From: Ptiloglossa arizonensis
Lineage: Eukaryota; Arthropoda; Insecta; Hymenoptera; Colletidae
Assembly (NCBI RefSeq): GCF_051014685.1
Contig: NC_135055.1
Location: 744,001 to 808,000 of the forward strand
Direction of reading: 5' to 3'
Length of the DNA stretch: 64,000 nucleotides
Positions 23,391 through 37,516 of the stretch are shown here, in pieces. The notes below the pieces were generated by a model. That model was given only the letters and a program-made list of their open reading frames with translations. It searched no databases and was not told the origin of the DNA. Both the position numbers and the translations under genes were made by a program. Every line of letters begins with the position of its first letter. Positions within the stretch are counted from its first letter, which is position 1.

Positions 23391-25822
23391 TCCAAGTTTC
23401 GGCAGTTCTGATGCTCGAAACAAACAACTAAAACGGCCTAGGGGAAAACTACTCATACCGTTCTAATCGGGCGAGTTCCTACTTTCAGATGCGACAGAAA
23501 TTTAGCGGATTGGTCAATCCGTTCGCGAGATATGGCAGTTTTGAGGTAAGAAACGCTTGAGAAACTCAAAATTTTCGCAGTTCTGATGCTCGAAACGCAT
23601 AACTAGAACGGCCTAGGGGAAAAGTACGCATACCGTTGTAATCGGGCGAGTTTCTACTTTCAGATGCAACAGAAATTTTGCGGATTGGTCAATCCGTTCG
23701 CGAGATATGGCAGTTTTGAGGTAAGAAACGCGTGAGAAACTCCAAATTTTCGCAGTTCTGATGCCCGGAACGAATAACTAGAACGGCCTAGGGGAAAACT
23801 ACTCATACCGTTGTAATCTGCGAGTTTCTACTTTCAGATGTAACAGAAATTTTGCGGATTGGTCAATCCGTTCGCGAGATATGGCAGTTTTGAGGTAAGA
23901 AACGCTTGAGAAACTCCAAATTTTCGCAGTTCTGATGCTCGAAACGAATAACTAGAACGGCCTAGGGGAAAACAACTCATACCGTTGTAATCGGCAGGTT
24001 TCTACTTTCAGATGCAACAGAAATTTTGCGGATTGGTAAATCCGGTCGCGAGATATGGCAGTTTTGAAGTAAGAATAGCTTGAGAAACTCCAAATTTTCG
24101 CAGTTCTGATGCCCGAAACGAATAACTAGAACGGCCAAGGGGAAAACTACTCATACAGTTGTAATCGGGCGAGTGTCTATTTTCAGATGCAACAGAAATT
24201 TTGCGGATTGGTCATTCCGTTCGCGAGATATGGCAGTTCTGAGGTAAGAAACGCTTGAGAAACTCCAAATTTTCGCAGTTCTGATGCTCGAAACGAATAA
24301 CTAGAACGGCCTAGGGGAAAACTACTCATACCGTTGTAATCGGGCGAGTTTCTACTTTCAGATGCAACAGAAATTTTGCGGATTGGTCAATCCGTTCGCG
24401 AGATATGGCAGTTTGGAGGTAAGAAACGCTTGAGAAACTCCAAATTTTCGCAGTTCTGATGCTCGAAACGCATAACTAGAACGGCCTAGGGGAAAACTAC
24501 TCATACCGTTGTAATCGGGCGAATTTCTACTTTTAGATGCAACAGAAATTTTGCGGATTGGTCAATCCGTTCGCGAGATATGGCAGTTTTGAGGTAAGAA
24601 ACGCTTGAGAAACTCCAAATTTTCGCAGTTCTGATGCTCGAAACGAATAACTAGAACGGCCTAGGGGAAAACTACTCATACCGTTGTAATCGGCGAGTTT
24701 CTACTTTCAGATGCAACAGAAATTTTGCGGATTGGTCAATCCGTTCGCGAGATATGGCAGTTTTGAGGTAAGAAACGCTTGAGAAACTCCAAATTTTCGC
24801 AGTTCTGATGCTCGAAACGAATAACTAGAACGGCCTAGGGGAAAACTACTCATACCGTTGCAATCGGTCGAGTTTCTACTTTCAGATGCAACAGAAATTT
24901 TGCGGATTGGTCAATCCGTTCGCGAGATATGGCAGTTTTGAGGTAAGAAACGCTTGAGAAACTCAAAATTTTCGCAGTTCTGATGCCCGGAACGAATAAC
25001 TGGAACGGCCTAGGGGAAAACTACTCATACCGTTGTAATCGGGCGAGTTTCTACTTTCAGACGCAACAGAAATTTTGCGGATTGGTAAATCCGTTCGCGA
25101 GATATGGCAGTTTGGAGGTAAGAAACGCTTGAGAAACTCCAAATTTTCGCAGTTCTGATGCTCGAAACGAATAACTAGAAGGGCCTAGGGGAAAACTACT
25201 CATACCGTTGTAATCGGCGAGTTTCTACTTTCAGATGCAACAGAAATTTTGCGGATTGGTCAATCCGTTCGCGAGATATGGCAGTTTTGTGGTAAGAAAC
25301 GCTTGAGAAACTCCAAATTTTCGCAGTTCTGATGCCCGAAACGAATAACTAGAACGGCCTAGAGGAAAACTACTCATACCGTTGCAATCGGTCGAGTTTC
25401 TACTTTCAGATGCAACAGAAATTTTGCGGATTGGTCAATCCGTTCGCGAGATATGGCAGTTTGGAGGTAAGAAACGCTTGAGAAACTCCAAGTTTCGGCA
25501 GTTCTGATGCTCGAAACAAATAACTAGAACGGCCTAGGGGAAAACTACTCATACCGTTGTAATCGGGCGAGTTTCTACTTTCAGATGCAACAGAAATTTT
25601 GCGGATTGGTCAATCCGTTCGCGAGATATGGCAGTTTTGAGGTAAGAAACGCTTGAGAAACTCAAAATTTTCGCAGTTCTGATGCTCGAAACGAATAACT
25701 AGAACGGCCTAGGGGAAAACTACTCATACCGTTGTAATCGGCGAGTTTCTACTTTCAGATGCAACAGAAATTTTGTGGATTGGTCAATCCGTTCGCGAGA
25801 TATGGCAGTTTTGAGGCAAGAA
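23391..25822 (+). repeat. HOR-C copy 3, partial
   Basis: This begins at the third 11-bp-deletion marker and follows the common order. It carries two monomers like copy 2 (including gcataac/gggcgaattt), then follows the copy 1 order: acgcaac with gtaaatcc, agaagggcc, ctagaggaaa, aagtttcggc, and ttttgtgg with gaggcaag. The gaggcaag change at 25817 pairs with 16231 in copy 1. After it the sequence moves into HOR-D types. Copy 3 thus combines copy 2-like and copy 1-like stretches. Confidence 0.7.
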
Positions 25823-28440
25823 ACGCTTGAGAAACTCCAAATTTTCGCAGTTCTGATGCTCGAAACGAATAACTAGAACGGCCTAGGGGAAAACTACTCA
25901 TACCGTTGTAATTGGGCGAGTCTCTACTTTCAGATGCAACAGAAATTTTGCGGATTGGTCAATCCGTTCGCGAGATATGGCAGTTTTGAGGTAAGAAACG
26001 CTTGAGAAACTCAAAATTTTCGCAGTTCTGATGCCCGGAACGAATAACTGGAACGGCCTAGGGGAAAACTACTCATACCGTTGTAATCGGGCGAGTTTCT
26101 ACTTTCAGACGCAACAGAAATTTTGCGGATTGGTCAATCCGTTCGCGAGATATGGCAGTTTGGAGGTAAGAAACGCTTGAGAAACTCCAAATTTTCGCAG
26201 TTCTGATGCTCGAAACGAATAACTAGAAGGGCCTAGGGGAAAACTACTCATACCGTTGTAATCGGCGAGATTCTACTTTCAGATGCAACAGAAATTTTGC
26301 GGATTGGTCAATCCGTTCGCGAGATATGGCAGTTTTGAGGTAAGAAACGCTTGAGAAACTCCAAATTTTCGCAGTTCTGATGCTCGAAACGAATAACTAG
26401 AACGGCCTAGGGGAAAACTACTCATACCGTTGTAATCTGCGAGTTTCTACTTTCAGATGCAACAGAAATTTTGCGGATTGGTCAATCCGTTCGCGAGATA
26501 TGGCAGTTTTGTGGTAAGAAACGCTTGAGAAACTCCAAATTTTCGCAGTTCTGATGCTCGAAACGAATAACTAGAACGGCCTAGGGGAAAAGTACTCATA
26601 CCGTTGCAATCGGTCGAGTTTCTACTTTCAGATGCAACAGAAATTTTGCGGATTGGTCAATCCGTTCGCGAGATATGGCAGTTTGGAGGTAAGAAACGCT
26701 TGAGAAACTCCAAGTTTCCGCAGTTCTGATGCTCGAAACAAATAACTAGAACGGCTTAGGGGAAAACTACTCATACCGTTTTAATCGGGCGAGTTTCTAC
26801 TTTCGGATGCAACAGAAAATTTGCGGATTGGTCAATCCGTTCGCGAGATATGGCAGTTTTGAAGTAAGAAACGCTTGAGAAACTCAAAATTTTCGCAGTT
26901 CTGATGCCCGGAACGAATAACTGGAACGGCCTAGGGGAAAACTACTCATACCGTTGTAATCGGGCGAGTTTCTACTTTCAGACGCAAGAGAAATTTTGCG
27001 GATTGGTCAATCCGTTCGCGAGATATGGCAGTTTGGAGGTAAGAAACGCTTGAGAAACTCCAAATTTTCGCAGTTCTGATGCTCGAAACGAATAACTAGA
27101 AGGGCCTAGGGGAAAACTACTCATACCGTTGTAATCGGCGAGTTTCTACTTTCAGATGCAACAGAAATTTTGCGGATTGGTCAATCCGTTCGCGAGATAT
27201 GGCAGTTTTGAGGTAAGAAACGCTTGAGAAACTCCAAATTTTCGCAGTTCTGATGCTCGAAACGAATAACTAGAACGGCCTAGGGGAAAACTACTCATAC
27301 CGTTGTAATCTGCGAGTTTCTACTTTCAGATGCAACAGAAATTTTGCGGATTGGTCAATCCGTTCGCGAGATATGGCAGTTTGGAGGTAAGAAACGCTTG
27401 AGAAACTCCAAATTTTCGCAGTTCTGATGCTCGAAACGAATAACTAGAAGGGCCTAGGGGAAAACTACTCATACCGTTGTAATCGGCGAGATTCTACTTT
27501 CAGATGCAACAGAAATTTTGAGGATTGGTCAATCCGTTCGCGAGATATGGCAGTTTTGAGGTAAGAAACGCTTGAGAAACTCCAAATTTTCGCAGTTCTG
27601 ATGCTCGAAACGAATAACTAGAACGGCCTAGGGGAAAACTACTCATACCGTTGTAATCTGCGAGTTTCTACTTTCAGATGCAACAGAAATTTTGCGGATT
27701 GGTCAATCCGTTCGCGAGATATGGCAGTTTTGTGGTAAGAAACGCTTGAGAAACTCCAAATTTTCGCAGTTCTGATGCTCGAAACGAATAACTAGAACGG
27801 CCTAGGGGAAAAGTACTCATACCGTTGCAATCGGTCGAGTTTCTACTTTCAGATGCAACAGAAATTTTGCGGATTGGTCAATCCGTTCGCGAGATATGGC
27901 AGTTTGGAGGTAAGAAACGCTTGAGAAACTCCAAGTTTCCGCAGTTCTGATGCTCGAAACAAATAACTAGAACGGCCTAGGGGAAAACTACTCATACCGT
28001 TTTAATCGGGCGAGTTTCTACTTTCAGATGCAACAGAAATTTTGCGGATTGGTCAATCCGTTCGCGAGATATGGCAGTTTTGAAGTAAGAAACGCTTGAG
28101 AAACTCAAAATTTTCGCAGTTCTGATGCCCGGAACGAATAACTGGAACGGCCTAGGGGAAAACTACTCATACCGTTGTAATCGGGCGAGTTTCTACTTTC
28201 ACACGCAAGAGAAATTTTGCGGATTGGTCAATCCGTTCGCGAGATATGGCAGTTTGGAGGTAAGAAACGCTTGAGAAACTCCAAATTTTCGCAGTTCTGA
28301 TGCTCGAAACGAATAACTAGAAAGGCCTAGGGGAAAACTACTCATACCGTTGTAATCGGCGAGTTTCTACTTTCAGATGCAACAGAAATTTTGCGGATTG
28401 GTCAATCCGTTCGCGAGATATGGCAGTTTTGTGGTAAGAA
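25823..28440 (+). repeat. HOR-D lead-in with 7-mer repeat
   Basis: Fifteen monomers dominated by aatctgcgag/ttgtgg, aaaagtactc with gcaatcggtcgag, aagtttccgc with gttttaat, cccggaac with acgcaagag, and agaagggcc types. The aaaagtactc monomer recurs from 26591 to 27812, a 1221-bp (7-monomer) step. The later half corresponds to 32176 onward in HOR-D at an offset of 4364, one monomer fewer than the main HOR-D period, because one aatctgcgag monomer is missing here. Confidence 0.7.
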
Positions 28441-31400
28441 ACGCTTGAGAAACTCCAAATTTTCGCAGTTCTGATGCTCGAAACGAATAACTAGAACGGC
28501 CTAGGGGAAAACTACTCATACCGTTGCAATCGGTCGAGTTTCTACTTTCAGAAGCAACAGAAATTTTGCGGATTGGTCAATCCGTTCGCGAGATATGGCA
28601 GTTTGGAGGTAAGAAACGCTTGAGAAACTCCAAGTTTCGGCAGTTCTGATGCTCGAAACAAATAACTAGAACGGCCTAGGGGAAAACTACTCATACCGTT
28701 GTAATCGGGCGAGTTTCTACTTTCAGATGCAACAGAAATTTTGCGGATTGGTCAATCCGTTCGCGAGATATAGCAGTTTTGAGGTAAGAAACGCTTGAGA
28801 AACTCCAAATTTTCGCAGTTCTGATGCTCGAAACAAATAACTAGAACTGCCTAGGGGAAAACAACTCATACCGTTGTAATCGGCAGGTTTCTACTTTCAG
28901 ATGCAACAGAAATTTTGCGGATTGGTCAATCCGGTGGCGAGATATGGCAGTTTTGAAGTAAGAATAGCTTGAGAAACTCCAAATTTTCGCAGTTCTGATG
29001 CCCGAAACGAATAACTAGAACGGCCAAGGGGAACACTACTCATACAGTTGTAATCGGGCGAGTGTCTTTTTTCAGATGCAACAGAAATTTTGCGGATTGG
29101 TCAATCCGTTCGTGAGATATGGCAGTTCTGAGGTAAGAAACGCTTGAGAAACTCCAAATTTTCGCAGTTCTGATGCTCGAAACGTATAACTAGAACGGCC
29201 TAGGGGAAAACTACTCATACCGTTGTAATCTGCGAGTTTCTACTTTCAGATGCAACAGAAATTTTGCGGATTGGTCAATCCGTTCGCGAGATATGGCAGT
29301 TTTGTGGTAAGAAACGCTTGAGAAACTCCAAATTTTCGCAGTTCTGATGCTCGAAACGAATAACTAGAACGGCCTAGGGGAAAACTACTCATACCGTTGT
29401 AATCGGGCGAGTTTCTACTTTCAGATGCAACAGAAATTTTGCGGATTGGTCAATCCGTTCGCGAGATATGGCAGTTTTGAGGTAAGAAACGCTTGAGAAA
29501 CTCCAAATTTTCGCAGTTCTGATGCTCGAAACAAATAACTAGAACGGCCTAGGGGAAAACAACTCATACCGTTGTAATCGGCAGGTTTCTACTTTCAGAT
29601 GCAACAGAAATTTTGCGGATTGGTCAATCCGGTGGCGAGATATGGCAGTTTTGAAGTAAGAATAGCTTGAGAAACTCCAAATTTTCGCAGTTCTGATGCC
29701 CGAAACGAATAACTAGAACGGCCAAGGGGAACACTACTCATACAGTTGTAATCGGGCGAGTGTCTATTTTCAGATGCAACAGAAATTTTGCGGATTGGTC
29801 AATCCGTTCGTGAGATATGGCAGTTCTGAGGTAAGAAACGCTTGAGAAACTCCAAATTTTCGCAGTTCTGATGCTCGAAACGTATAACTAGAACGGCCTA
29901 GGGGAAAACTACTCATACCGTTGTAATCGGCGAGTTTCTACTTTCAGATGCAACAGAAATTTTGCGGATTGGTCAATCCGTTCGCGAGATATGGCAGTTT
30001 TGTGGTAAGAAACGCTTGAGAAACTCCAAATTTTCGCAGTTCTGATGCTCGAAACGAATAACTAGAACGGCCTAGGGGAAAACTACTCATACCGTTGCAA
30101 TCGGTCGAGTTTCTACTTTGAGATGCAACAGAAATTTTGCGGATTGGTCAATCCGTTCGCGAGATATGGCAGTTTGGAGGTAAGAAACGCTTGAGAAACT
30201 CCAAGTTTCGGCAGTTCTGATGCTCGAAACAAATAACTAGAACGGCCTAGGGGAAAACTACTCATACCGTTGTAATCGGGCGAGTTTCTACTTTCAGATG
30301 CAACAGAAATTTTGCGGATTGGTCAATCCGTTCGCGAGATATGGCAGTTTTGAGGTAAGAAACGCTTGAGAAACTCAAAATTTTCGCAGTTCTGATGCTC
30401 GAAACGAATAACTAGAACGGCCTAGGGGAAAACTACTCATACCGTTGTAATCGGCGAGCTTCTACTTTCAGATGCAACAGAAATTTTGCGGATTGGTCAA
30501 TCCGTTCGCGAGATATGGCAGTTTTGAGGTAAGAAACGCTTGAGAAACTCCAAATTTTCGCAGTTCTGATGCTCGAAACGAATAACTAGAACGGCCTAGG
30601 GGAAAACTACTCATACCGTTGCAATCGGTCGAGTTTCTACTTTCAGATGCAACAGAAATTTTGCGGATTGGTCAATCCGTTCGCGAGATATGGCAGTTTG
30701 GAGGTAAGAAACGCTTGAGAAACTCCAAGTTTCGGCAGTTCTGATGCTCGAAACAAATAACCAGAACGGCCTAGGGGAAAACTACTCATACCGTTGAAAT
30801 CGGGCGAGCTTTTACTTTCAGATGCAACAGAAATTTTGCGGATTGGTCAATCCGTTCGCGAGATATGGCAGTTTTGAGGTAAGAAACGCTTGAGAAACTC
30901 AAAATTTTCGCAGTTCTGATGCCCGGAACGAATAACTGGAACGGCCTAGGGGAAAACTACTCATACCGTTGTAATCGGCGAGATTCTACTTTCAGATGCA
31001 ACAGAAATTTTGCGGATTGGTCAATCCGTTCGCGAGATATGGCAGTTTTGATGTAAGAAACGCTTGAGAAACTCCAAATTTTCGCAGTTCTGATGCTCGA
31101 AACGAATAACTAGAACGGCCTAGGGGAAAACTACTCATACCGTTGTAATCTGCGAGTTTCTACTTTCAGATGCAACAGAAATTTTGCGGATTGGTCAATC
31201 CGTTCGCGAGATATGGCAGTTTTGTGGTAAGAAACGCTTGAGAAACTCCAAATTTTCGCAGTTCTGATGCTCGAAACGAATAACTAGAACGGCCTAGGGG
31301 AAAAGTACTCATACCGTTGCAATCGGTCGAGTTTCTACTTTCAGATGCAACAGAAATTTTGCGGATTGGTCAATCCGTTCGCGAGATATGGCAGTTTGGA

Positions 31401-32978
31401 GGTAAGAAACGCTTGAGAAACTCAAAATTTTCGCAGTTCTGATGCCCGGAACGAATAACTGGAACGGCCTAGGGGAAAACTACTCATACCGTTGTAATCG
31501 GGCGAGTTTCTACTTTCAGACGCAAGAGAAATTTTGCGGATTGGTCAATCCGTTCGCGAGATATGGCAGTTTGGAGGTAAGAAACGCTTGAGAAACTCCA
31601 AATTTTCGCAGTTCTGATGCTCGAAACGAATAACTAGAAGGGCCTAGGGGAAAACTACTCATACCGTTGTAATCGGCGAGTTTCTACTTTCAGATGCAAC
31701 AGAAATTTTGCGGATTGGTCAATCCGTTCGCGAGATATGGCAGTTTTGAGGTAAGAAACGCTTGAGAAACTCCAAATTTTCGCAGTTCTGATGCTCGAAA
31801 CGAATAACTAGAACGGCCTAGGGGAAAACTACTCATACCGTTGTAATCTGCGAGTTTCTACTTTCAGATGCAACAGAAATTTTGCGGATTGGTCAATCCG
31901 TTCGCGAGATATGGCAGTTTGGAGGTAAGAAACGCTTGAGAAACTCCAAATTTTCGCAGTTCTGATGCTCGAAACGAATAACTAGAACGGCCTAGGGGAA
32001 AACTACTCATACCGTTGTAATCTGCGAGTTTCTACTTTCAGATGCAACAGAAATTTTGCGGATTGGTCAATCCGTTCGCGAGATATGGCAGTTTTGTGGT
32101 AAGAAACGCTTGAGAAACTCCAAATTTTCGCAGTTCTGATGCTCGAAACGAATAACTAGAACGGCCTAGGGGAAAAGTACTCATACCGTTGCAATCGGTC
32201 GAGTTTCTACTTTCAGATGCAACAGAAATTTTGCGGATTGGTCAATCCGTTCGCGAGATATGGCAGTTTGGAGGTAAGAAACGCTTGAGAAACTCCAAGT
32301 TTCCGCAGTTCTGATGCTCGAAACAAATAACTAGAACGGCCTAGGGGAAAACTACTCATACCGTTTTAATCGGGCGAGTTTCTACTTTCAGATGCAACAG
32401 AAATTTTGCGGATTGGTCAATCCGTTCGCGAGATATGGCAGTTTTGAAGTAAGAAACGCTTGAGAAACTCAAAATTTTCGCAGTTCTGATGCCCGGAACG
32501 AATAACTGGAACGGCCTAGGGGAAAACTACTCATACCGTTGTAATCGGGCGAGTTTCTACTTTCAGACGCAAGAGAAATTTTGCGGATTGGTCAATCCGT
32601 TCGCGAGATATGGCAGTTTGGAGGTAAGAAACGCTTGAGAAACTCCAAATTTTCGCAGTTCTGATGCTCGAAACGAATAACTAGAAGGGCCTAGGGGAAA
32701 ACTACTCATACCGTTGTAATCGGCGAGTTTCTACTTTCAGATGCAACAGAAATTTTGCGGATTGGTCAATCCGTTCGCGAGATATGGCAGTTTTGAGGTA
32801 AGAAACGCTTGAGAAACTCCAAATTTTCGCAGTTCTGATGCTCGAAACGAATAACTAGAACGGCCTAGGGGAAAACTACTCATACCGTTGTAATCTGCGA
32901 GTTTCTACTTTCAGATGCAACAGAAATTTTGCGGATTGGTCAATCCGTTCGCGAGATATGGCAGTTTTGTGGTAAGAA
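28441..32978 (+). repeat. HOR-D 26-mer, copy 1 (4538 bp)
   Basis: This unit starts at the monomer carrying agaagcaac (28551). That private change recurs exactly 4538 bp later at 33089 and again at 37627. Inside, the order includes ctagaactgcc, aatccggtggcg, ggccaagg with aacactac, cgtataac, tcggcgagct (30451), ccagaacgg with gaaatcgggcgagc, and aaaagtactc (31304 and 32176, 872 bp apart). It carries the ggcagg/ggccaagg/cgtataac cassette near 29225-29925 that copy 3 shares and copy 2 lacks. Confidence 0.8.
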
Positions 32979-35900
32979 ACGCTTGAGAAACTCCAAGTTT
33001 TCGCAGTTCTGATGCTCGAAACGAATAACTAGAACGGCCTAGGGGAAAACTACTCATACCGTTGCAATCGGTCGAGTTTCTACTTTCAGAAGCAACAGAA
33101 ATTTTGCGGATTGGTCAATCCGTTCGCGAGATATGGCAGTTTGGAGGTAAGAAACGCTTGAGAAACTCCAAGTTTCGGCAGTTCTGATGCTCGAAACAAA
33201 TAACTAGAACGGCCTAGGGGAAAACTACTCATACCGTTGTAATCGGGCGAGTTTCTACTTTCAGATGCAACAGAAATTTTGCGGATTGGTCAATCCGTTC
33301 GCGAGATATAGCAGTTTTGAGGTAAGAAACGCTTGAGAAACTCCAAATTTTCGCAGTTCTGATGCTCGAAACAAATAACTAGAACTGCCTAGGGGAAAAC
33401 AACTCATACCGTTGTAATCGGCAGGTTTCTACTTTCAGATGCAACAGAAATTTTGCGGATTGGTCAATCCGGTGGCGAGATATGGCAGTTTTGAAGTAAG
33501 AATAGCTTGAGAAACTCCAAATTTTCGCAGTTTTGATGCCCGAAACGAATAACTAGAACGGCCAAGGGGAACACTACTCATACAGTTGTAATCGGGCGAG
33601 TGTCTTTTTTCAGATGCAACAGAAATTTTGCGGATTGGTCAATCCGTTCGTGAGATATGGCAGTTCTGAGGTAAGAAACGCTTGAGAAACTCCAAATTTT
33701 CGCAGTTCTGATGCTCGAAACGTATAACTAGAACGGCCTAGGGGAAAACTACTCATACCGTTGTAATCGGCGAGCTTCTACTTTCAGATGCAACAGAAAT
33801 TTTGCGGATTGGTCAATCCGTTCGCGAGATATGGCAGTTTTGAGGTAAGAAACGCTTGAGAAACTCCAAATTTTCGCAGTTCTGATGCTCGAAACGAATA
33901 ACTAGAACGGCCTAGGGGAAAACTACTCATACCGTTGCAATCGGTCGAGTTTCTACTTTCAGATGCAACAGAAATTTTGCGGATTGGTCAATCCGTTCGC
34001 GAGATATGGCAGTTTGGAGGTAAGAAACGCTTGAGAAACTCCAAGTTTCGGCAGTTCTGATGCTCGAAACAAATAACCAGAACGGCCTAGGGGAAAACTA
34101 CTCATACCGTTGAAATCGGGCGAGCTTTTACTTTCAGATGCAACAGAAATTTTGCGGATTGGTCAATCCGTTCGCGAGATATGGCAGTTTTGAGGTAAGA
34201 AACGCTTGAGAAACTCAAAATTTTCGCAGTTCTGATGCCCGGAACGAATAACTGGAACGGCCTAGGGGAAAACTACTCATACCGTTGTAATCGGCGAGAT
34301 TCTACTTTCAGATGCAACAGAAATTTTGCGGATTGGTCAATCCGTTCGCGAGATATGGCAGTTTTGATGTAAGAAACGCTTGAGAAACTCCAAATTTTCG
34401 CAGTTCTGATGCTCGAAACGAATAACTAGAACGGCCTAGGGGAAAACTACTCATACCGTTGTAATCTGCGAGTTTCTACTTTCAGATGCAACAGAAATTT
34501 TGCGGATTGGTCAATCCGTTCGCGAGATATGGCAGTTTTGTGGTAAGAAACGCTTGAGAAACTCCAAATTTTCGCAGTTCTGATGCTCGAAACGAATAAC
34601 TAGAACGGCCTAGGGGAAAACTACTCATACCGTTGCAATCGGTCGAGTTTCTACTTTCAGATGCAACAGAAATTTTGCGGATTGGTCAATCCGTTCGCGA
34701 GATATGGCAGTTTGGAGGTAAGAAACGCTTGAGAAACTCCAAGTTTCGGCAGTTCTGATGCTCGAAACAAATAACTAGAACGGCCTAGGGGAAAACTACT
34801 CATACCGTTGTAATCGGGCGAGTTTCTACTTTCAGATGCAACAGAAATTTTGCGGATTGGTCAATCCGTTCGCGAGATATGGCAGTTTTGAGGTAAGAAA
34901 CGCTTGAGAAACTCAAAATTTTCGCAGTTCTGATGCTCGAAACGAATAACTAGAACGGCCTAGGGGAAAACTACTCATACCGTTGTAATCGGCGAGCTTC
35001 TACTTTCAGATGCAACAGAAATTTTGCGGATTGGTCAATCCGTTCGCGAGATATGGCAGTTTTGAGGTAAGAAACGCTTGAGAAACTCCAAATTTTCGCA
35101 GTTCTGATGCTCGAAACGAATAACTAGAACGGCCTAGGGGAAAACTACTCATACCGTTGCAATCGGTCGAGTTTCTACTTTCAGATGCAACAGAAATTTT
35201 GCGGATTGGTCAATCCGTTCGCGAGATATGGCAGTTTGGAGGTAAGAAACGCTTGAGAAACTCCAAGTTTCGGCAGTTCTGATGCTCGAAACAAATAACC
35301 AGAACGGCCTAGGGGAAAACTACTCATACCGTTGAAATCGGGCGAGCTTTTACTTTCAGATGCAACAGAAATTTTGCGGATTGGTCAATCCGTTCGCGAG
35401 ATATGGCAGTTTTGAGGTAAGAAACGCTTGAGAAACTCAAAATTTTCGCAGTTCTGATGCCCGGAACGAATAACTGGAACGGCCTAGGGGAAAACTACTC
35501 ATACCGTTGTAATCGGCGAGATTCTACTTTCAGATGCAACAGAAATTTTGCGGATTGGTCAATCCGTTCGCGAGATATGGCAGTTTTGATGTAAGAAACG
35601 CTTGAGAAACTCCAAATTTTCGCAGTTCTGATGCTCGAAACGAATAACTAGAACGGCCTAGGGGAAAACTACTCATACCGTTGTAATCTGCGAGTTTCTA
35701 CTTTCAGATGCAACAGAAATTTTGCGGATTGGTCAATCCGTTCGCGAGATATGGCAGTTTTGTGGTAAGAAACGCTTGAGAAACTCCAAATTTTCGCAGT
35801 TCTGATGCTCGAAACGAATAACTAGAACGGCCTAGGGGAAAAGTACTCATACCGTTGCAATCGGTCGAGTTTCTACTTTCAGATGCAACAGAAATTTTGC

Positions 35901-37516
35901 GGATTGGTCAATCCGTTCGCGAGATATGGCAGTTTGGAGGTAAGAAACGCTTGAGAAACTCAAAATTTTCGCAGTTCTGATGCCCGGAACGAATAACTGG
36001 AACGGCCTAGGGGAAAACTACTCATACCGTTGTAATCGGGCGAGTTTCTACTTTCAGACGCAAGAGAAATTTTGCGGATTGGTCAATCCGTTCGCGAGAT
36101 ATGGCAGTTTGGAGGTAAGAAACGCTTGAGAAACTCCAAATTTTCGCAGTTCTGATGCTCGAAACGAATAACTAGAAGGGCCTAGGGGAAAACTACTCAT
36201 ACCGTTGTAATCGGCGAGTTTCTACTTTCAGATGCAACAGAAATTTTGCGGATTGGTCAATCCGTTCGCGAGATATGGCAGTTTTGAGGTAAGAAACGCT
36301 TGAGAAACTCCAAATTTTCGCAGTTCTGATGCTCGAAACGAATAACTAGAACGGCCTAGGGGAAAACTACTCATACCGTTGTAATCTGCGAGTTTCTACT
36401 TTCAGATGCAACAGAAATTTTGCGGATTGGTCAATCCGTTCGCGAGATATGGCAGTTTGGAGGTAAGAAACGCTTGAGAAACTCCAAATTTTCGCAGTTC
36501 TGATGCTCGAAACGAATAACTAGAACGGCCTAGGGGAAAACTACTCATACCGTTGTAATCTGCGAGTTTCTACTTTCAGATGCAACAGAAATTTTGCGGA
36601 TTGGTCAATCCGTTCGCGAGATATGGCAGTTTTGTGGTAAGAAACGCTTGAGAAACTCCAAATTTTCGCAGTTCTGATGCTCGAAACGAATAACTAGAAC
36701 GGCCTAGGGGAAAAGTACTCATACCGTTGCAATCGGTCGAGTTTCTACTTTCAGATGCAACAGAAATTTTGCGGATTGGTCAATCCGTTCGCGAGATATG
36801 GCAGTTTGGAGGTAAGAAACGCTTGAGAAACTCCAAGTTTCCGCAGTTCTGATGCTCGAAACAAATAACTAGAACGGCCTAGGGGAAAACTACTCATACC
36901 GTTTTAATCGGGCGAGTTTCTACTTTCAGATGCAACAGAAATTTTGCGGATTGGTCAATCCGTTCGCGAGATATGGCAGTTTTGAAGTAAGAAACGCTTG
37001 AGAAACTCAAAATTTTCGCAGTTCTGATGCCCGGAACGAATAACTGGAACGGCCTAGGGGAAAACTACTCATACCGTTGTAATCGGGCGAGTTTCTACTT
37101 TCAGACGCAAGAGAAATTTTGCGGATTGGTCAATCCGTTCGCGAGATATGGCAGTTTGGAGGTAAGAAACGCTTGAGAAACTCCAAATTTTCGCAGTTCT
37201 GATGCTCGAAACGAATAACTAGAAGGGCCTAGGGGAAAACTACTCATACCGTTGTAATCGGCGAGTTTCTACTTTCAGATGCAACAGAAATTTTGCGGAT
37301 TGGTCAATCCGTTCGCGAGATATGGCAGTTTTGAGGTAAGAAACGCTTGAGAAACTCCAAATTTTCGCAGTTCTGATGCTCGAAACGAATAACTAGAACG
37401 GCCTAGGGGAAAACTACTCATACCGTTGTAATCTGCGAGTTTCTACTTTCAGATGCAACAGAAATTTTGCGGATTGGTCAATCCGTTCGCGAGATATGGC
37501 AGTTTTGTGGTAAGAA
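32979..37516 (+). repeat. HOR-D 26-mer, copy 2 (4538 bp)
   Basis: The length is the same as copy 1 and most of the unit aligns at offset 4538 (30451 with 34989, 31304 with 35842, 32176 with 36714). Four monomers, about 33765-34463, are instead a repeat of the tcggcgagct to tcggcgagatt section of the same unit. The tcggcgagct word therefore occurs twice, at 33767 and 34989 (1222 bp). The replacement has the same length as the sequence it replaces, so total unit length is unchanged. Confidence 0.8.
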
